Below, piece by piece: positions 36,472 through 45,899 of a stretch of 64,000 bases of DNA. The notes under the pieces were generated by a model. The model worked only from the letters and a program-made list of their open reading frames with translations, ran no database searches and was not told the DNA's origin. The DNA comes from Cellulophaga sp. HaHa_2_95. GTDB taxonomy: Bacteria; Bacteroidota; Bacteroidia; Flavobacteriales; Flavobacteriaceae. A program made the translations under genes and the position numbers. Numbering within the stretch: position 1 is the first letter of the stretch; every line of letters begins with the position of its first letter. Where the stretch lies: NCBI RefSeq assembly GCF_019278565.1, contig NZ_CP058988.1:1736001-1800000 (forward strand). The letters run 5' to 3'.

Positions 36472-39400
36472 ATGGAACAAATTACACCTTACGTACCGAA
36501 GAATAAAATTAGAATAGTCACTGCTGCGTCATTGTTTGATGGGCATGATTCCGCTATTAATATTATGCGGAGAATCATTCAAGCTACAGGAGTAGAAGTT
36601 ATTCACCTTGGACACGATCGTAGTGTTCAAGAAATGGTAGATTGCGCTATTCAGGAAGATGTAAATGCAATAGCGTTAACATCATATCAAGGCGGTCATA
36701 ACGAATATTTTAGGTATATGTATGATTTGCTCAAGGAGCGTGGGGCGGAACACATAAAAATTTTCGGCGGCGGCGGCGGCGTAATTCTTCCAGATGAAAT
36801 TAAGGAATTAATGGATTATGGGATTGCTCGGATTTATGCTCCAGATGATGGGAGAAAGATGGGCTTACAGGGAATGATTAATGATCTGGTACAACAGAGT
36901 GATTTTCCCGTACCAAACTTAAAAACACAACCGAGTGTTTCCGTTACAGATGCCTTAAAAGCTAAAGATATTAATACAATCTCTAGATTAATTTCTTTAG
37001 CAGAAAATAGACCTGATGAATTTCAGAAACATTTTTCAGGGGTTACTATCCCAGATAGTGTTCCCGTTTTAGGAATAACGGGTACGGGTGGTTCTGGAAA
37101 GTCTAGTTTGGTAGATGAGCTGGTACGTAGGTTTTTGGCAGATTTTCCTGAAAAAAGAATTGGACTGATTTCTGTAGATCCTTCAAAACGTAAAACTGGG
37201 GGAGCTCTTTTAGGCGATCGTATTCGTATGAACGCCATTAACAATGACCGTGTCTACATGCGATCTTTGGCTACAAGACAATCTAACCTTGCTTTATCTA
37301 AGTATGTAGAAGAGGCGGTTCAGGTATTAAAAGCAGCAGAGTTTGATCTTATAGTTTTAGAAACTTCTGGAATTGGGCAATCAGACACCGAAATTATTCA
37401 ATATTCAGACGTTTCCCTATATGTTATGACACCAGAGTTTGGTGCAGCTACGCAATTAGAGAAAATAGATATGCTTGATTTTGCTGATGTTGTGTCTATA
37501 AACAAATTTGATAAAAGAGGTTCTCTTGATGCCTTGCGCGATGTAAAGAAACAATACATGCGAAACCATAACCTTTGGGATATGAATCAAGATGATTTGC
37601 CAATTTTTGGAACTATGGCGAGTCAGTTTAATGATCCAGGAACAAACAGGTTGTATCGCGTGGTTATGAATAAATTAGTAGAAAAGGCAAATGCTAATTT
37701 ACAATCTACTTTTGAATTTTATACAGACGATAAGGAACATGCATTTGTTATTCCTCCTGCACGAATAAGATATCTTTCCGAAATAGCCGAAAATAATAGA
37801 AACTATGACCATAAAGGAATAGGGCAAGTGCAAGTAGCGCAACGTTTATATGGCGTTTTTCAAGCTATTTTGTCTATTCTGAATATAAAAGCTTCCGTAC
37901 CTGAGCAGACGTACCTCTCAAAAAACGGACTGAATGAAGAGGCTATTGAAGCGTTAGGAGTTTCAGAAGAAAAGAAACCATTTTTATCCTTATTGGTAAA
38001 AGAATTTGATCGTGTTAAGCTAGATTTAGATCCTTACCATTGGGAAGCGATTATTACTTGGGAGGAAAAAGTTCAGAAATATAGAGATCCAATTTATACC
38101 TTTAAAGTACGAGATAGAGAATTAAAATTAGAAACGCATACGGAATCTTTGTCACATACTCAGATTCCTAAAGTGACGCTTCCTAAATATAAAGCATGGG
38201 GAGATTTATTGCGTTGGATGATTCAAGAAAATGTTCCCGGAGAATTTCCTTATACTGCAGGATTATATCCTTTTAAGCGTACGGGGGAGGATCCTACAAG
38301 AATGTTTGCAGGTGAAGGTGGGCCTGAGCGTACCAATCGTCGTTTTCATTATGTAAGCTTAGGTCTTCCAGCAAAGCGTTTGTCTACAGCTTTTGATTCT
38401 GTTACTTTGTATGGTAACGATCCTGACATTAGACCAGATATTTACGGTAAAATTGGAAATGCAGGAGTTTCTGTTTGCTGTCTAGATGATGCCAAAAAAT
38501 TGTATTCGGGGTTTGATTTGTCTAATGCAATGACCTCGGTGAGTATGACAATTAATGGTCCAGCTCCTATTTTATTAGGCTTTTTCTTAAATGCAGCTAT
38601 AGATCAAAATTGTGAGAAATATATTATCGAAAATGGCTTAGAGAAAGAGGTAGAAGCTAAAATAGCGGCATTATATAAAGGTAAGGAAGATAGGAAACCT
38701 AAGTACAACGGAGCATTGCCAGAAGGGAATAATGGTTTAGGTTTAATGTTATTAGGGGTTACCGGTGATCAGGTATTGCCATTAGAGGTGTATGAAACAA
38801 TAAAGGTTAAAACTCTTCATGAAGTAAGAGGTACAGTACAAGCAGATATCTTGAAAGAAGACCAAGCGCAAAATACCTGTATTTTTTCTACAGAATTTGC
38901 ATTGCGATTAATGGGAGATGTTCAAGAGTATTTCATAAAGAATCAAGTGCGCAATTTCTATTCTGTTTCTATCTCAGGGTATCATATAGCAGAAGCAGGT
39001 GCTAATCCTATTACTCAATTGGCATTTACCTTGTCTAATGGGTTTACTTATGTGGAGTATTATTTAAGTAGAGGAATGGATATTAATGCATTTGGTCCTA
39101 ATTTGTCTTTTTTCTTTTCTAACGGAATAGACCCAGAGTATGCTGTGATTGGAAGAGTTGCCCGAAAAATTTGGGCAAAAGCTTTAAAACATAAATACGG
39201 AGCAGGGCCAAGAGCTCAAATGCTAAAATATCATATTCAAACTTCTGGTCGTAGTTTGCATGCTCAGGAGATAGACTTTAATGATATACGAACTACACTT
39301 CAAGCCTTGTATGCTATTTATGATAATTGTAATTCTTTGCATACCAATGCCTATGATGAAGCAATAACTACACCTACCGAAGAATCTGTGCGTAGAGCTA

Positions 39401-39927
39401 TGGCTATTCAGTTAATTATAAACAAAGAATTAGGTCTAGCTAAAAACGAAAATCCACTTCAAGGATCTTTTATTATAGAAGAATTGACAGATTTAGTGGA
39501 AGAGGCGGTACTCTTAGAATTTGATAGAATTACAGAACGTGGCGGAGTTTTAGGAGCAATGGAAACTATGTATCAACGTTCAAAAATACAAGAAGAAAGC
39601 TTGTACTATGAAACGTTGAAGCATACTGGAGAATTCCCGATTATAGGAGTAAATACGTTCTTGAGTTCTAAAGGATCGCCTACGGTATTACCCGCAGAAG
39701 TAATTCGTGCTACAGATGAAGAGAAAAAAGCTCAGATTGTAACTTTGGACCATCTACAAGAGAATAATAAAGAGAAATCAATAATGGCTTTAGAAGAAAT
39801 TCAAAAAGCTGCAATGAATAATGAAAATATTTTTGATAAGCTTATGGAAATTTCTAAAGTAAGTTCTTTAGGGCAAATTACCAATGCGTTATTCAAAGTA
39901 GGAGGGCAGTACCGACGAAATATGTAA
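36472..39927 (+). CDS. icmF: Fused B12-dependent acyl-CoA mutase with G-protein chaperone domain (IcmF type)
   Basis: 1151 residues from ATG 36472 ([16 protein letters not shown]); the TTG two codons upstream is less likely. Domain order: cobalamin-binding (about 15-145, with [14 protein letters not shown]), MeaB-like GTPase (about 170-410, Walker A GTGGSGKS at 204-211, then [13 protein letters not shown]), linker, and substrate-binding TIM barrel (about 560-1100, with [19 protein letters not shown]). This fused order is that of isobutyryl-CoA mutase. It interconverts isobutyryl-CoA and n-butyryl-CoA, and relatives accept pivalyl- or isovaleryl-CoA. The fused chaperone loads and repairs the cofactor. 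No other branched-acyl gene is adjacent except ilvE 10 kb away. Confidence 0.93.
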   Translation: MEQITPYVPKNKIRIVTAASLFDGHDSAINIMRRIIQATGVEVIHLGHDRSVQEMVDCAIQEDVNAIALTSYQGGHNEYFRYMYDLLKERGAEHIKIFGGGGGVILPDEIKELMDYGIARIYAPDDGRKMGLQGMINDLVQQSDFPVPNLKTQPSVSVTDALKAKDINTISRLISLAENRPDEFQKHFSGVTIPDSVPVLGITGTGGSGKSSLVDELVRRFLADFPEKRIGLISVDPSKRKTGGALLGDRIRMNAINNDRVYMRSLATRQSNLALSKYVEEAVQVLKAAEFDLIVLETSGIGQSDTEIIQYSDVSLYVMTPEFGAATQLEKIDMLDFADVVSINKFDKRGSLDALRDVKKQYMRNHNLWDMNQDDLPIFGTMASQFNDPGTNRLYRVVMNKLVEKANANLQSTFEFYTDDKEHAFVIPPARIRYLSEIAENNRNYDHKGIGQVQVAQRLYGVFQAILSILNIKASVPEQTYLSKNGLNEEAIEALGVSEEKKPFLSLLVKEFDRVKLDLDPYHWEAIITWEEKVQKYRDPIYTFKVRDRELKLETHTESLSHTQIPKVTLPKYKAWGDLLRWMIQENVPGEFPYTAGLYPFKRTGEDPTRMFAGEGGPERTNRRFHYVSLGLPAKRLSTAFDSVTLYGNDPDIRPDIYGKIGNAGVSVCCLDDAKKLYSGFDLSNAMTSVSMTINGPAPILLGFFLNAAIDQNCEKYIIENGLEKEVEAKIAALYKGKEDRKPKYNGALPEGNNGLGLMLLGVTGDQVLPLEVYETIKVKTLHEVRGTVQADILKEDQAQNTCIFSTEFALRLMGDVQEYFIKNQVRNFYSVSISGYHIAEAGANPITQLAFTLSNGFTYVEYYLSRGMDINAFGPNLSFFFSNGIDPEYAVIGRVARKIWAKALKHKYGAGPRAQMLKYHIQTSGRSLHAQEIDFNDIRTTLQALYAIYDNCNSLHTNAYDEAITTPTEESVRRAMAIQLIINKELGLAKNENPLQGSFIIEELTDLVEEAVLLEFDRITERGGVLGAMETMYQRSKIQEESLYYETLKHTGEFPIIGVNTFLSSKGSPTVLPAEVIRATDEEKKAQIVTLDHLQENNKEKSIMALEEIQKAAMNNENIFDKLMEISKVSSLGQITNALFKVGGQYRRNM

Positions 39928-39947
39928 TTTAATTAAGCTATAATAAA

Positions 39948-39975
39948 AAACGCTCTTTTTTTATAAAGAGCGTTT
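39948..39975. terminator. Two-way terminator overlapping the end of a coding region
   Basis: AAACGCTCTTT pairs with AAAGAGCGTTT around TTTTAT. It serves icmF on the plus strand. On the minus strand the last five codons of the helical protein gene lie within it. Confidence 0.85.
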
Positions 39976-40347
39976 CCAAATTCTGTACGTTTTTCTAAAT
40001 ATTTTCAATTCCTCCCTAAGAAGGTTTAAATACTCTTTTTCTTTTAAACCATCCATTTCTAAGCCTCTACAATAAGACAAAATATTTTTTGTGATAATGT
40101 TGATATGATGTATGGTAGATGTTCTAATCAAATGAGAATCAGAGCGTTCTGCTAATTCAATTTTCTGTGGAATCAATATCGCATCCGTTAGTAAAGAATC
40201 CGCAATAATATCTCTATGACTTTGAGATTTGTATAGGTGTAATAAATCTTTATTGTAGGTAATGTAGGATACAATTTCCCTACTCATAGAGCACAAATCC
40301 AGCGCTTTTCTATAAACAGGTAATGTATTTAAATTTCGATTTGGCAT
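39961..40347 (-). CDS. Helical protein, possibly of the four-helix-bundle family
   Basis: 128 residues from ATG 40347 (MPNRNLNTLPVYRKALDLC); the frame opens three codons earlier but this ATG fits best. Several amphipathic helices (IVSYITYNKDLLHLYKSQ, LLREELKIFRKTYRIWKR) suggest a bundle related to the 23S-intervening-sequence/four-helix proteins; this is only a resemblance. It is divergent from the Lrp-type gene. The stop lies in a terminator hairpin. The function is unknown. Confidence 0.6.
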   Translation of the reverse strand: MPNRNLNTLPVYRKALDLCSMSREIVSYITYNKDLLHLYKSQSHRDIIADSLLTDAILIPQKIELAERSDSHLIRTSTIHHINIITKNILSYCRGLEMDGLKEKEYLNLLREELKIFRKTYRIWKRSL

Positions 40348-40431
40348 TTGCAGCAATTTTTTTATAAAATTACGACGAGATTACAATTTTTAACTTAACT
40401 TTAAATAGCAAAATGTTAATTTTGCTATCGA

Positions 40432-40461
40432 TTATTAATTTTTTAAATACATATACCTTTG
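40432..40461 (+). promoter_or_regulatory. Consensus promoter of the Lrp/AsnC gene
   Basis: TTG at 40432-40434, 19 bases, then TACCTTTG at 40454-40461: an exact Bacteroidota promoter. Its last three bases are the apparent TTG start codon of the Lrp-type gene, so the transcript would begin a few bases inside the annotated frame. Confidence 0.55.
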
Positions 40462-40914
40462 AATCAAAAGATTGACGATTTAAATTGGGGGATCCTTCAG
40501 AGCCTGCAAAAAAATGCAAGAGATTCTTTTGCGAATATTGGCCGCAAAGTAGGTTTGACACCTCCTGCAGTAGCAGAACGAATTAAGAAAATGGAAGACC
40601 TAGGGATAATAAATGGATACAAGGCTATTATCTCTCATACAGAAACCGGTTATCAGCTAAAAGCGATGATAACACTTAGAGCTTTTATGGGGAAATTAAA
40701 ACCTTTTTTGGAAGCTGTAAAAACATTTGAAGAAGTGGTCAACTGTTATCGCATAACAGGAAATGAGAATATCATCATGGAGGTGGTTTTTAAAGATCAG
40801 TTTCATTTAGAAAAATTTATTGATAAGTTAATTCAATATGGTGAAACCAGAACGCATATTATTTTATCAGAAGTGGTTTCTGATGCGCCTGTAGGTAGAA
40901 AGCCAAAAATCTAG
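40459..40914 (+). CDS. Lrp/AsnC-family transcriptional regulator
   Basis: 151 residues if it starts at TTG 40459. The N-terminal winged helix-turn-helix (LNWGILQSLQKNARDSFANI, GRKVGLTPPAVAERIKKMED) is followed by the RAM effector domain (about 65-140, with VVNCYRITGNENIIMEVVF). It probably senses an amino acid and binds DNA as an octamer. The TTG coincides with the promoter box, so true initiation may be at a rarer codon such as ATT 40471, leaving 147 residues; both starts keep the DNA-binding domain. Targets are unknown. Confidence 0.88.
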   Translation: MNQKIDDLNWGILQSLQKNARDSFANIGRKVGLTPPAVAERIKKMEDLGIINGYKAIISHTETGYQLKAMITLRAFMGKLKPFLEAVKTFEEVVNCYRITGNENIIMEVVFKDQFHLEKFIDKLIQYGETRTHIILSEVVSDAPVGRKPKI

Positions 40915-41008
40915 TTTCGTTAATTTTCTAATGTGATGCTTTATAAACACTATTTTAATTTGTAGATTTAACTATAATTTGGCGAGATTTTTGATGCATC
41001 AAATTGAT

Positions 41009-42427
41009 ATGAAAAAAACAATACTCTTTTTAGCTTTAGCTTGTTGTGGTATTTTAAGCACATCAGCACAACAAATAACACTCCGAAAAGGGGTTGTTTT
41101 AGATTCTTTACAAGTAAATGATACGATATCGGAAAGCTTTGCACTATATCTTCCGAAGAAATTTGAATTAAATTCTCGTTCGCCAGTACTTTTTCTGTTT
41201 AATATGGAGGGTAGAGGGAAGCATGTAGTGCAACCTTTTCTACAAGCGGCTGAGCATCAAAATTACATTCTTGCAGCTTCTAATACTGTTAATGATAGCC
41301 TTTCTCTTACTCAAAACGTTTTGATAGCTAGTAGAATGATTAATCAAGTATTGAATATTCTACCTGTAGATTCTAGAAGGATTTATACAGGTGGTATCGA
41401 TACTGGAGGAACATTTGCTTCTGTAATGCCTGTAGTGAGTAAGAATATTAAAGGAATCATTTCTATTGGAGGAGGTATTGCAAATGTTGATGTTTTGGCT
41501 CCTGATAGTCCATTTCAATTTATTGGAATTGCAGACATCAATGAGTATAGTAGTATTGAGATGGAAGCATCTGAATCGCTTTTAAATAATCTGAGATTCT
41601 CCAATCAGTTATTTAAGTATGAAAAAAACGACAAGCCTACACCAATGTATCTTATTGATTTTGGCTTGCAAATATTTCTCTTGAACGCTATGGCGAAAGG
41701 AGAAGTAGCAAAAGATATGGAGTATGTAAATTCTGCTTACCGCCAAAATTTACGGGTAATTGATACTTTAGTTAAAGAAAAGAAGTTGTTGCTAGCCTAT
41801 GATTTTGCAAATGAGATAATGGAAGTTTTTAGAGTGCATCTAGATGTTTCAGAGATAAAAGCGTCACAAAAGTTGTTAAGAAAAGACAAGGAATATAAGG
41901 CAATGAAGCGTTTGGCGACTAATCTTAAGTTTAAAGAGGAGTTGTTGCAAGAAGATTATGATTATGCAATTTATGAAGATGTAGCTACCTATAACTTTAA
42001 TAATTTAGGATGGTGGGCGTATCAAATGCAGGAAATTAAAAAAATCCAAGCAAGTACTGTCCGCTTTGAACATCAAATGGGAAATAGGTTAAAGGATTTT
42101 GTCGATTTTCTGGTAGATAAAAATATCACACAACTAAAAGAGGAAGAAGTCTTAGATGAAGAAGGTTTGAGTTTTCTTTATATGTTGAACACGATTACAG
42201 AGCCTACAGATCATGAGTCCTATATAAAAGTTATTTCATTAAGTTCTAAAATAGAGGATTATAATACGGCCTTATTTTATTTAGAGGAATTACTAAAAAC
42301 AGGATTTAAAGACAAACAACAACTATATGATATTCCTAATACAGCGCTTTTAAGAATTTCACCAGAGTATAATGCTCTGATGTTGAAATACCTTAAGGAG
42401 GCTAGGTATGATATTAGGGAACAATAA
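41009..42427 (+). CDS. Secreted esterase-like protein lacking the nucleophilic serine
   Basis: 472 residues from ATG 41009, with a signal peptide (MKKTILFLALACCGILSTSAQ). Residues 22-220 look like a feruloyl-esterase-type alpha/beta hydrolase (SPVLFLFNMEGRGKHVVQPF, VDSRRIYTGG, KGIISIGGGIANVD). The nucleophile elbow reads GGIDTGG, with Asp at residue 131 where Ser is normal. The C-terminal 250 residues are helical and repeat-like. It ends 14 bases into the convergent DJ-1 gene. It may be a non-catalytic binding protein. No close family comes to mind. Confidence 0.65.
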   Translation: MKKTILFLALACCGILSTSAQQITLRKGVVLDSLQVNDTISESFALYLPKKFELNSRSPVLFLFNMEGRGKHVVQPFLQAAEHQNYILAASNTVNDSLSLTQNVLIASRMINQVLNILPVDSRRIYTGGIDTGGTFASVMPVVSKNIKGIISIGGGIANVDVLAPDSPFQFIGIADINEYSSIEMEASESLLNNLRFSNQLFKYEKNDKPTPMYLIDFGLQIFLLNAMAKGEVAKDMEYVNSAYRQNLRVIDTLVKEKKLLLAYDFANEIMEVFRVHLDVSEIKASQKLLRKDKEYKAMKRLATNLKFKEELLQEDYDYAIYEDVATYNFNNLGWWAYQMQEIKKIQASTVRFEHQMGNRLKDFVDFLVDKNITQLKEEEVLDEEGLSFLYMLNTITEPTDHESYIKVISLSSKIEDYNTALFYLEELLKTGFKDKQQLYDIPNTALLRISPEYNALMLKYLKEARYDIREQ

Positions 42428-43139
42428 AATGTGGCACTTTGTTAACGTCCCAATCAATTACTAATCCTTGGGCTAATGACTGTGTGACTTCTTTACCGTA
42501 AAGCAGTTCGCATAGGTAAAGAGCTGCTTCAAAACTCTTAGCACCACCTGCCGAAGTAATGTACTTTCCGTCATGGACAAATAAAGAATTCTTCTTTACA
42601 TTTAATTGCGGAAACCTTTCTTGGTATTTATCTAAATCACCCGGAAAAGTGGTAGAAGCTACAGTGTCTAATAGGCCTGTTTTAGCTAGTACAAAAGCGC
42701 CATCACAGTGGCTCGTCATATAAAGAGCATTTTCATCTACTTTCTTTACGAAACTGAGCATGACCACATCGTCTAGATCGGTATCTAAATGATGTTCTGC
42801 GCTTGGAATTACTAAAATGTCAATATTAGGAAGATTCTTTTTAGTGTAATCAAAGTCAGGAAGTATTCGTACACCTTCAAAAGTGGTAATGGGTTTTAAA
42901 GTATTTGCTACGGTGAATACATTCATAGCTTTAATGTTTTTCCGGAACTGTGTGTGTTGAAAGATATCGTAAGGCGCAGTGAATTCCGTATTGTACGTGC
43001 CATCCATTAGTAGGAAAGCTACATTGTAGCGATCCGGATTTATTTTTTCTAAGGCTTTTTTATTGTTATAAGAATAATCAGTTTCACCACACGAAACGAA
43101 TAGTACCATTGAAAGGAGTAATGTTATAGCAGCTTTCAT
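42414..43139 (-). CDS. DJ-1/PfpI-family lipoprotein
   Basis: 241 residues with a lipoprotein signal (ITLLLSMVLFVSCGE, Cys 17). The DJ-1/PfpI domain spans about 35-225: NVAFLLMDGTYNTEFTAPYD, IDILVIPSAEHH and the cysteine elbow YMTSHCDGAFVLAKTGLLD, followed by TSAGGAKSFEAALYL. The family includes glyoxalase-like, chaperone and amidotransferase-like enzymes, and the N-terminal domains of some regulators. An exported lipoprotein form is less usual. It is convergent with the previous gene (14-base overlap). Confidence 0.85.
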   Translation of the reverse strand: MKAAITLLLSMVLFVSCGETDYSYNNKKALEKINPDRYNVAFLLMDGTYNTEFTAPYDIFQHTQFRKNIKAMNVFTVANTLKPITTFEGVRILPDFDYTKKNLPNIDILVIPSAEHHLDTDLDDVVMLSFVKKVDENALYMTSHCDGAFVLAKTGLLDTVASTTFPGDLDKYQERFPQLNVKKNSLFVHDGKYITSAGGAKSFEAALYLCELLYGKEVTQSLAQGLVIDWDVNKVPHFIVP

Positions 43140-43307
43140 AGATGTTTTATTTTAAGCCGAATTTACAAACAAAAGCTAGATGTGCAAGAGGTGAATGCTA
43201 ACTATTTTATTTATAAATTTGCAGTTAAGTAATGCTTTTGTTCTTGTATGGAGGATTTAAATTCTAAAAGAGAAGCTTACGCTGTCTGAATTTTTAAATT
43301 GTTATCT

Positions 43308-43952
43308 ATGCGCACATTACTTTTTATAGCGGTACTCTTAATTATAAGCTGCAAGCAAGAAAAAAAATATCATGATGTAGTTGCCAATGCAATTCCACAA
43401 GATATTTCTGATGCCATGGCAGATATTTTAAAATTTCAACAAGAATTAAATAAAGAGTATAAGGATCCTGAAACATCTCCTTTGTATAATAAGGATAGGA
43501 AGAATTTTGAAACACTAGAATTTTTTGAGCCAGATACTACGTTAAGGGTCGTAGCTAAATTTGTGAGAACACCAGATGCTTTACCGTTTTTAATGGCTAC
43601 CACTACGGATAGAAAATCTGAAGAAGTGCTGTACGGTGTTGCTTATTTTGAAATTAACGGAGCAGATTTTCAGTTAGAAGTGTACCAGAATCCTGCATTG
43701 TCTGCTCAAGAAAAGTATAGAGAATATTTGTTTTTACCATTTTCAGACGAGACAAATGGATATGCAAGTTATACGGGAGGTAGGTATATAGATTTATCAA
43801 TTCCGAAAGGGGATAGTATTTTAATTGATTTTAATAAAGCATACAATCCATACTGTGCTTACAATAAGAAGTATTCTTGTCCTATAGTTCCTAAAGTTAA
43901 TCATCTTCCGATAAAAATAAATGCAGGTGTAAAAGCCTTTAAAAAACATTAA
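43308..43952 (+). CDS. DUF1684 lipoprotein
   Basis: 214 residues from ATG 43308 (MRTLLFIAVLLIISCKQ), Cys 15 being the lipid site. The TTG at 43299 is not needed. The domain ends in the hallmark YNPYCAYNKKYSCPIVPKVN followed by LPIKINAGVKAF, which defines DUF1684. A -7 box TAAATTTG lies at 43214-43221. The family is widespread; its biochemical role is not known to me. A terminator follows. Confidence 0.9.
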   Translation: MRTLLFIAVLLIISCKQEKKYHDVVANAIPQDISDAMADILKFQQELNKEYKDPETSPLYNKDRKNFETLEFFEPDTTLRVVAKFVRTPDALPFLMATTTDRKSEEVLYGVAYFEINGADFQLEVYQNPALSAQEKYREYLFLPFSDETNGYASYTGGRYIDLSIPKGDSILIDFNKAYNPYCAYNKKYSCPIVPKVNHLPIKINAGVKAFKKH

Positions 43953-43956
43953 GTAA

Positions 43957-43993
43957 AAAAAGCAGGTCTAACATACATTTAGACCTACTTTTT
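43957..43993. terminator. Two-way terminator between the DUF1684 gene and amt
   Basis: AAAAAGCAGGTCTAA pairs with TTAGACCTACTTTTT (one mismatch) across a short loop, with A- and T-runs on both sides. Confidence 0.88.
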
Positions 43994-44012
43994 TTAAGTA
44001 GTATAGTGAAGT

Positions 44013-45287
44013 TTAGTGCTGATTCAGTCTGAAATCAGGATAAGCATCCATCCCGTGTTCGTGGAGATCTAAGCCTTCTAATTCTTCCTCTCTAGAAACT
44101 CTTATTCCTACGGTTTTCTTAATTACAAAAAGAATAAGAAAAGAAGTTAAAGAGCAAAATATTCCAATTATTACAATACCTGCTAATTGATACAAAATTT
44201 GTGAACCACCAGCTTTAGTTCCAAAGAAACCTACTGCTAAGGTGCCCCAAACACCACAAATTAGGTGAACTGCTATGGCGCCTACAGGATCGTCTAACTT
44301 AATTTTATCAATTAGTGCGACGGCTCCTACGACTAGAATACCTGCTAGAGCTCCAATGATGATAGCTTCATTAGGTGACATTAAATCTGCACCAGCGGTA
44401 ATACCAACTAAGCCTCCAAGTATTCCATTAAGAAACATGGTAAGGTCTAAGTTTTTGTAAAGTATAAAGGAGAATAGAAAAGCAGCAATGCCTCCTGCTG
44501 CTGCGGCCAATGAGGTAGTGACAAGAACTAATGATGTTCCTTCTGGATCTGCAGATAGTACAGAGCCTCCATTGAAACCAAACCATCCTAGCCAAAGAAT
44601 TAAAACACCAGCAGTAGCTATAGGTATATTGTGTCCTGGAATCGCAAAAGTTTCACCATTTTCGTCAAATTTACCAATCCTTGGGCCTAGTAAATAAACC
44701 GCTATTAAAGCAGCCCACCCGCCTACAGAGTGTACTAATGTAGAGCCAGCGAAATCATGGAAACCCGCTTCTTTTATAACTTCTCCTGCGGCATTTACTT
44801 CATTGCCTAAAGTAGATAAGAATCCGCCTCCCCATTGCCATGAACCTACAATTGGATAAATTAAGCCAACATAGATGACTGTAAAAATCATAAAACCTCC
44901 AATTTTAATACGCTCAGCAACGGCGCCAGAAACGATAGTTGCCGCGGTCGCAGCGAACATTCCTTGGAATAAGAAATCGGTCCAATAGGTGTATCCTCCG
45001 CTAGGAGCGTACTCTGCGGTCATACCATTAGCAGGAGCTTCAATTCCAAAACCTGCAAATCCTAAAAAGCCATTGAAATCTCCAGGATACATGAGGTTAA
45101 ATCCGCCTATGTAGTATAGAAGAAGTCCAGCGCAAATAATGAACAGGTTTTTAAATAAAATGTTTATAGTGTTCTTTTGTCTTGTTAAGCCAATCTCTAA
45201 AAATGAAAAGCCTAAATGCATGAAAAATACTAATGCCGTACACATCATCATCCAAACATTGTTAGCTGTAAATAATCCGTCGTTCAT
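44013..45287 (-). CDS. amt: Ammonium transporter (first copy)
   Basis: 424 residues, with about 11 membrane segments of the Amt/MEP/Rh family. Conserved parts include FFMHLGFSFLEIGLTRQKNT, the DFAGSTLVHSVGGWAAL segment with the first pore His, LWLGWFGFNGGS, and AVHLICGVWGTLAVGFFG with the second pore His. The cytoplasmic tail VSREEELEGLDLHEHGMDAY is the PII-responsive type. It imports ammonium or NH3 through the inner membrane. It follows a PII gene by nine bases. A second, more divergent copy lies at 47052-48368. Confidence 0.96.
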   Translation of the reverse strand: MNDGLFTANNVWMMMCTALVFFMHLGFSFLEIGLTRQKNTINILFKNLFIICAGLLLYYIGGFNLMYPGDFNGFLGFAGFGIEAPANGMTAEYAPSGGYTYWTDFLFQGMFAATAATIVSGAVAERIKIGGFMIFTVIYVGLIYPIVGSWQWGGGFLSTLGNEVNAAGEVIKEAGFHDFAGSTLVHSVGGWAALIAVYLLGPRIGKFDENGETFAIPGHNIPIATAGVLILWLGWFGFNGGSVLSADPEGTSLVLVTTSLAAAAGGIAAFLFSFILYKNLDLTMFLNGILGGLVGITAGADLMSPNEAIIIGALAGILVVGAVALIDKIKLDDPVGAIAVHLICGVWGTLAVGFFGTKAGGSQILYQLAGIVIIGIFCSLTSFLILFVIKKTVGIRVSREEELEGLDLHEHGMDAYPDFRLNQH

Positions 45288-45296
45288 AATGTTTTT

Positions 45297-45635
45297 TTAG
45301 TTGATTCCTGCGTTTCCACTTTCTTTTGTCCTTATTCTATAGGCCTCTGTAATTTCCGACACAAATATTTTACCATCGCCAACATTGCCTGTGCTTGCGA
45401 TTTCTAAAATGGTATTAACCGTCTTTTCTAGAAATTCATCAGAAATTACGATACTTAAATATCTACGTTGTATATCAGTAGTGCTGTAGGAGATGCCGCG
45501 ATATACGTGTCCTTGTTTTTCGTTACCGACACCTGTCACATCCCAATAGCTAAAAAAGTTTACATCAATCTTATGAAGAGCTTTTTTTACTTCATCGAAT
45601 TTTGACTTTCGAATTATTGCCTCGATTTTTTTCAT
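45297..45635 (-). CDS. glnK: PII nitrogen regulator, GlnK type (first copy)
   Basis: 112 residues, full length. It has KKIEAIIRKSKFDEVKKAL, the T-loop with GHVYRGISYS, and TGNVGDGKIFVSEITEAYRI. Tyr 50 is in the place of the uridylylated Tyr 51 of the E. coli protein. It blocks the Amt pore when nitrogen is plentiful, depending on ATP/ADP and 2-oxoglutarate. It matches the second copy at 100 of 112 positions by my count. Transcribed first, before amt, behind an exact promoter. Confidence 0.96.
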   Translation of the reverse strand: MKKIEAIIRKSKFDEVKKALHKIDVNFFSYWDVTGVGNEKQGHVYRGISYSTTDIQRRYLSIVISDEFLEKTVNTILEIASTGNVGDGKIFVSEITEAYRIRTKESGNAGIN

Positions 45636-45657
45636 GAATGTTTTATTTGATTTACTA

Positions 45658-45687
45658 CAAATGTAGATTAAAAATTATTTTTAACAA
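45658..45687 (-). promoter_or_regulatory. Consensus promoter of the first glnK-amt pair
   Basis: On the minus strand TTG (45685-45687), 19 bases, then TACATTTG (45658-45665), the whole consensus. The -7 box ends 23 bases before the glnK start. Confidence 0.7.
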
Positions 45688-45834
45688 TTCATTAACAGCT
45701 TGTGGGTTTGATGTCGAAAAAAAGTTTGTCTATTTAAATGTTTGTAATTCAAATAGTTAGGTGTTTATTTTTGTGTTGTTAGAAAATTAAGCATTTAGAA
45801 TCTAATTTGTGAGAAATCTGACCTTTGCGCATAT

Positions 45835-45872
45835 AAAAAGAGCTTGACTTCTTAGGAAGTCAAGCTCTTTTT
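45835..45872 (-). terminator. Terminator of the porin gene
   Basis: A perfect 17-pair stem, AAAAAGAGCTTGACTTC with its complement, and a TTAG loop. The A/T ends let it act in both directions. Confidence 0.93.
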
Positions 45873-45899
45873 ATATATAAACAATAAACAAATTTTAAT

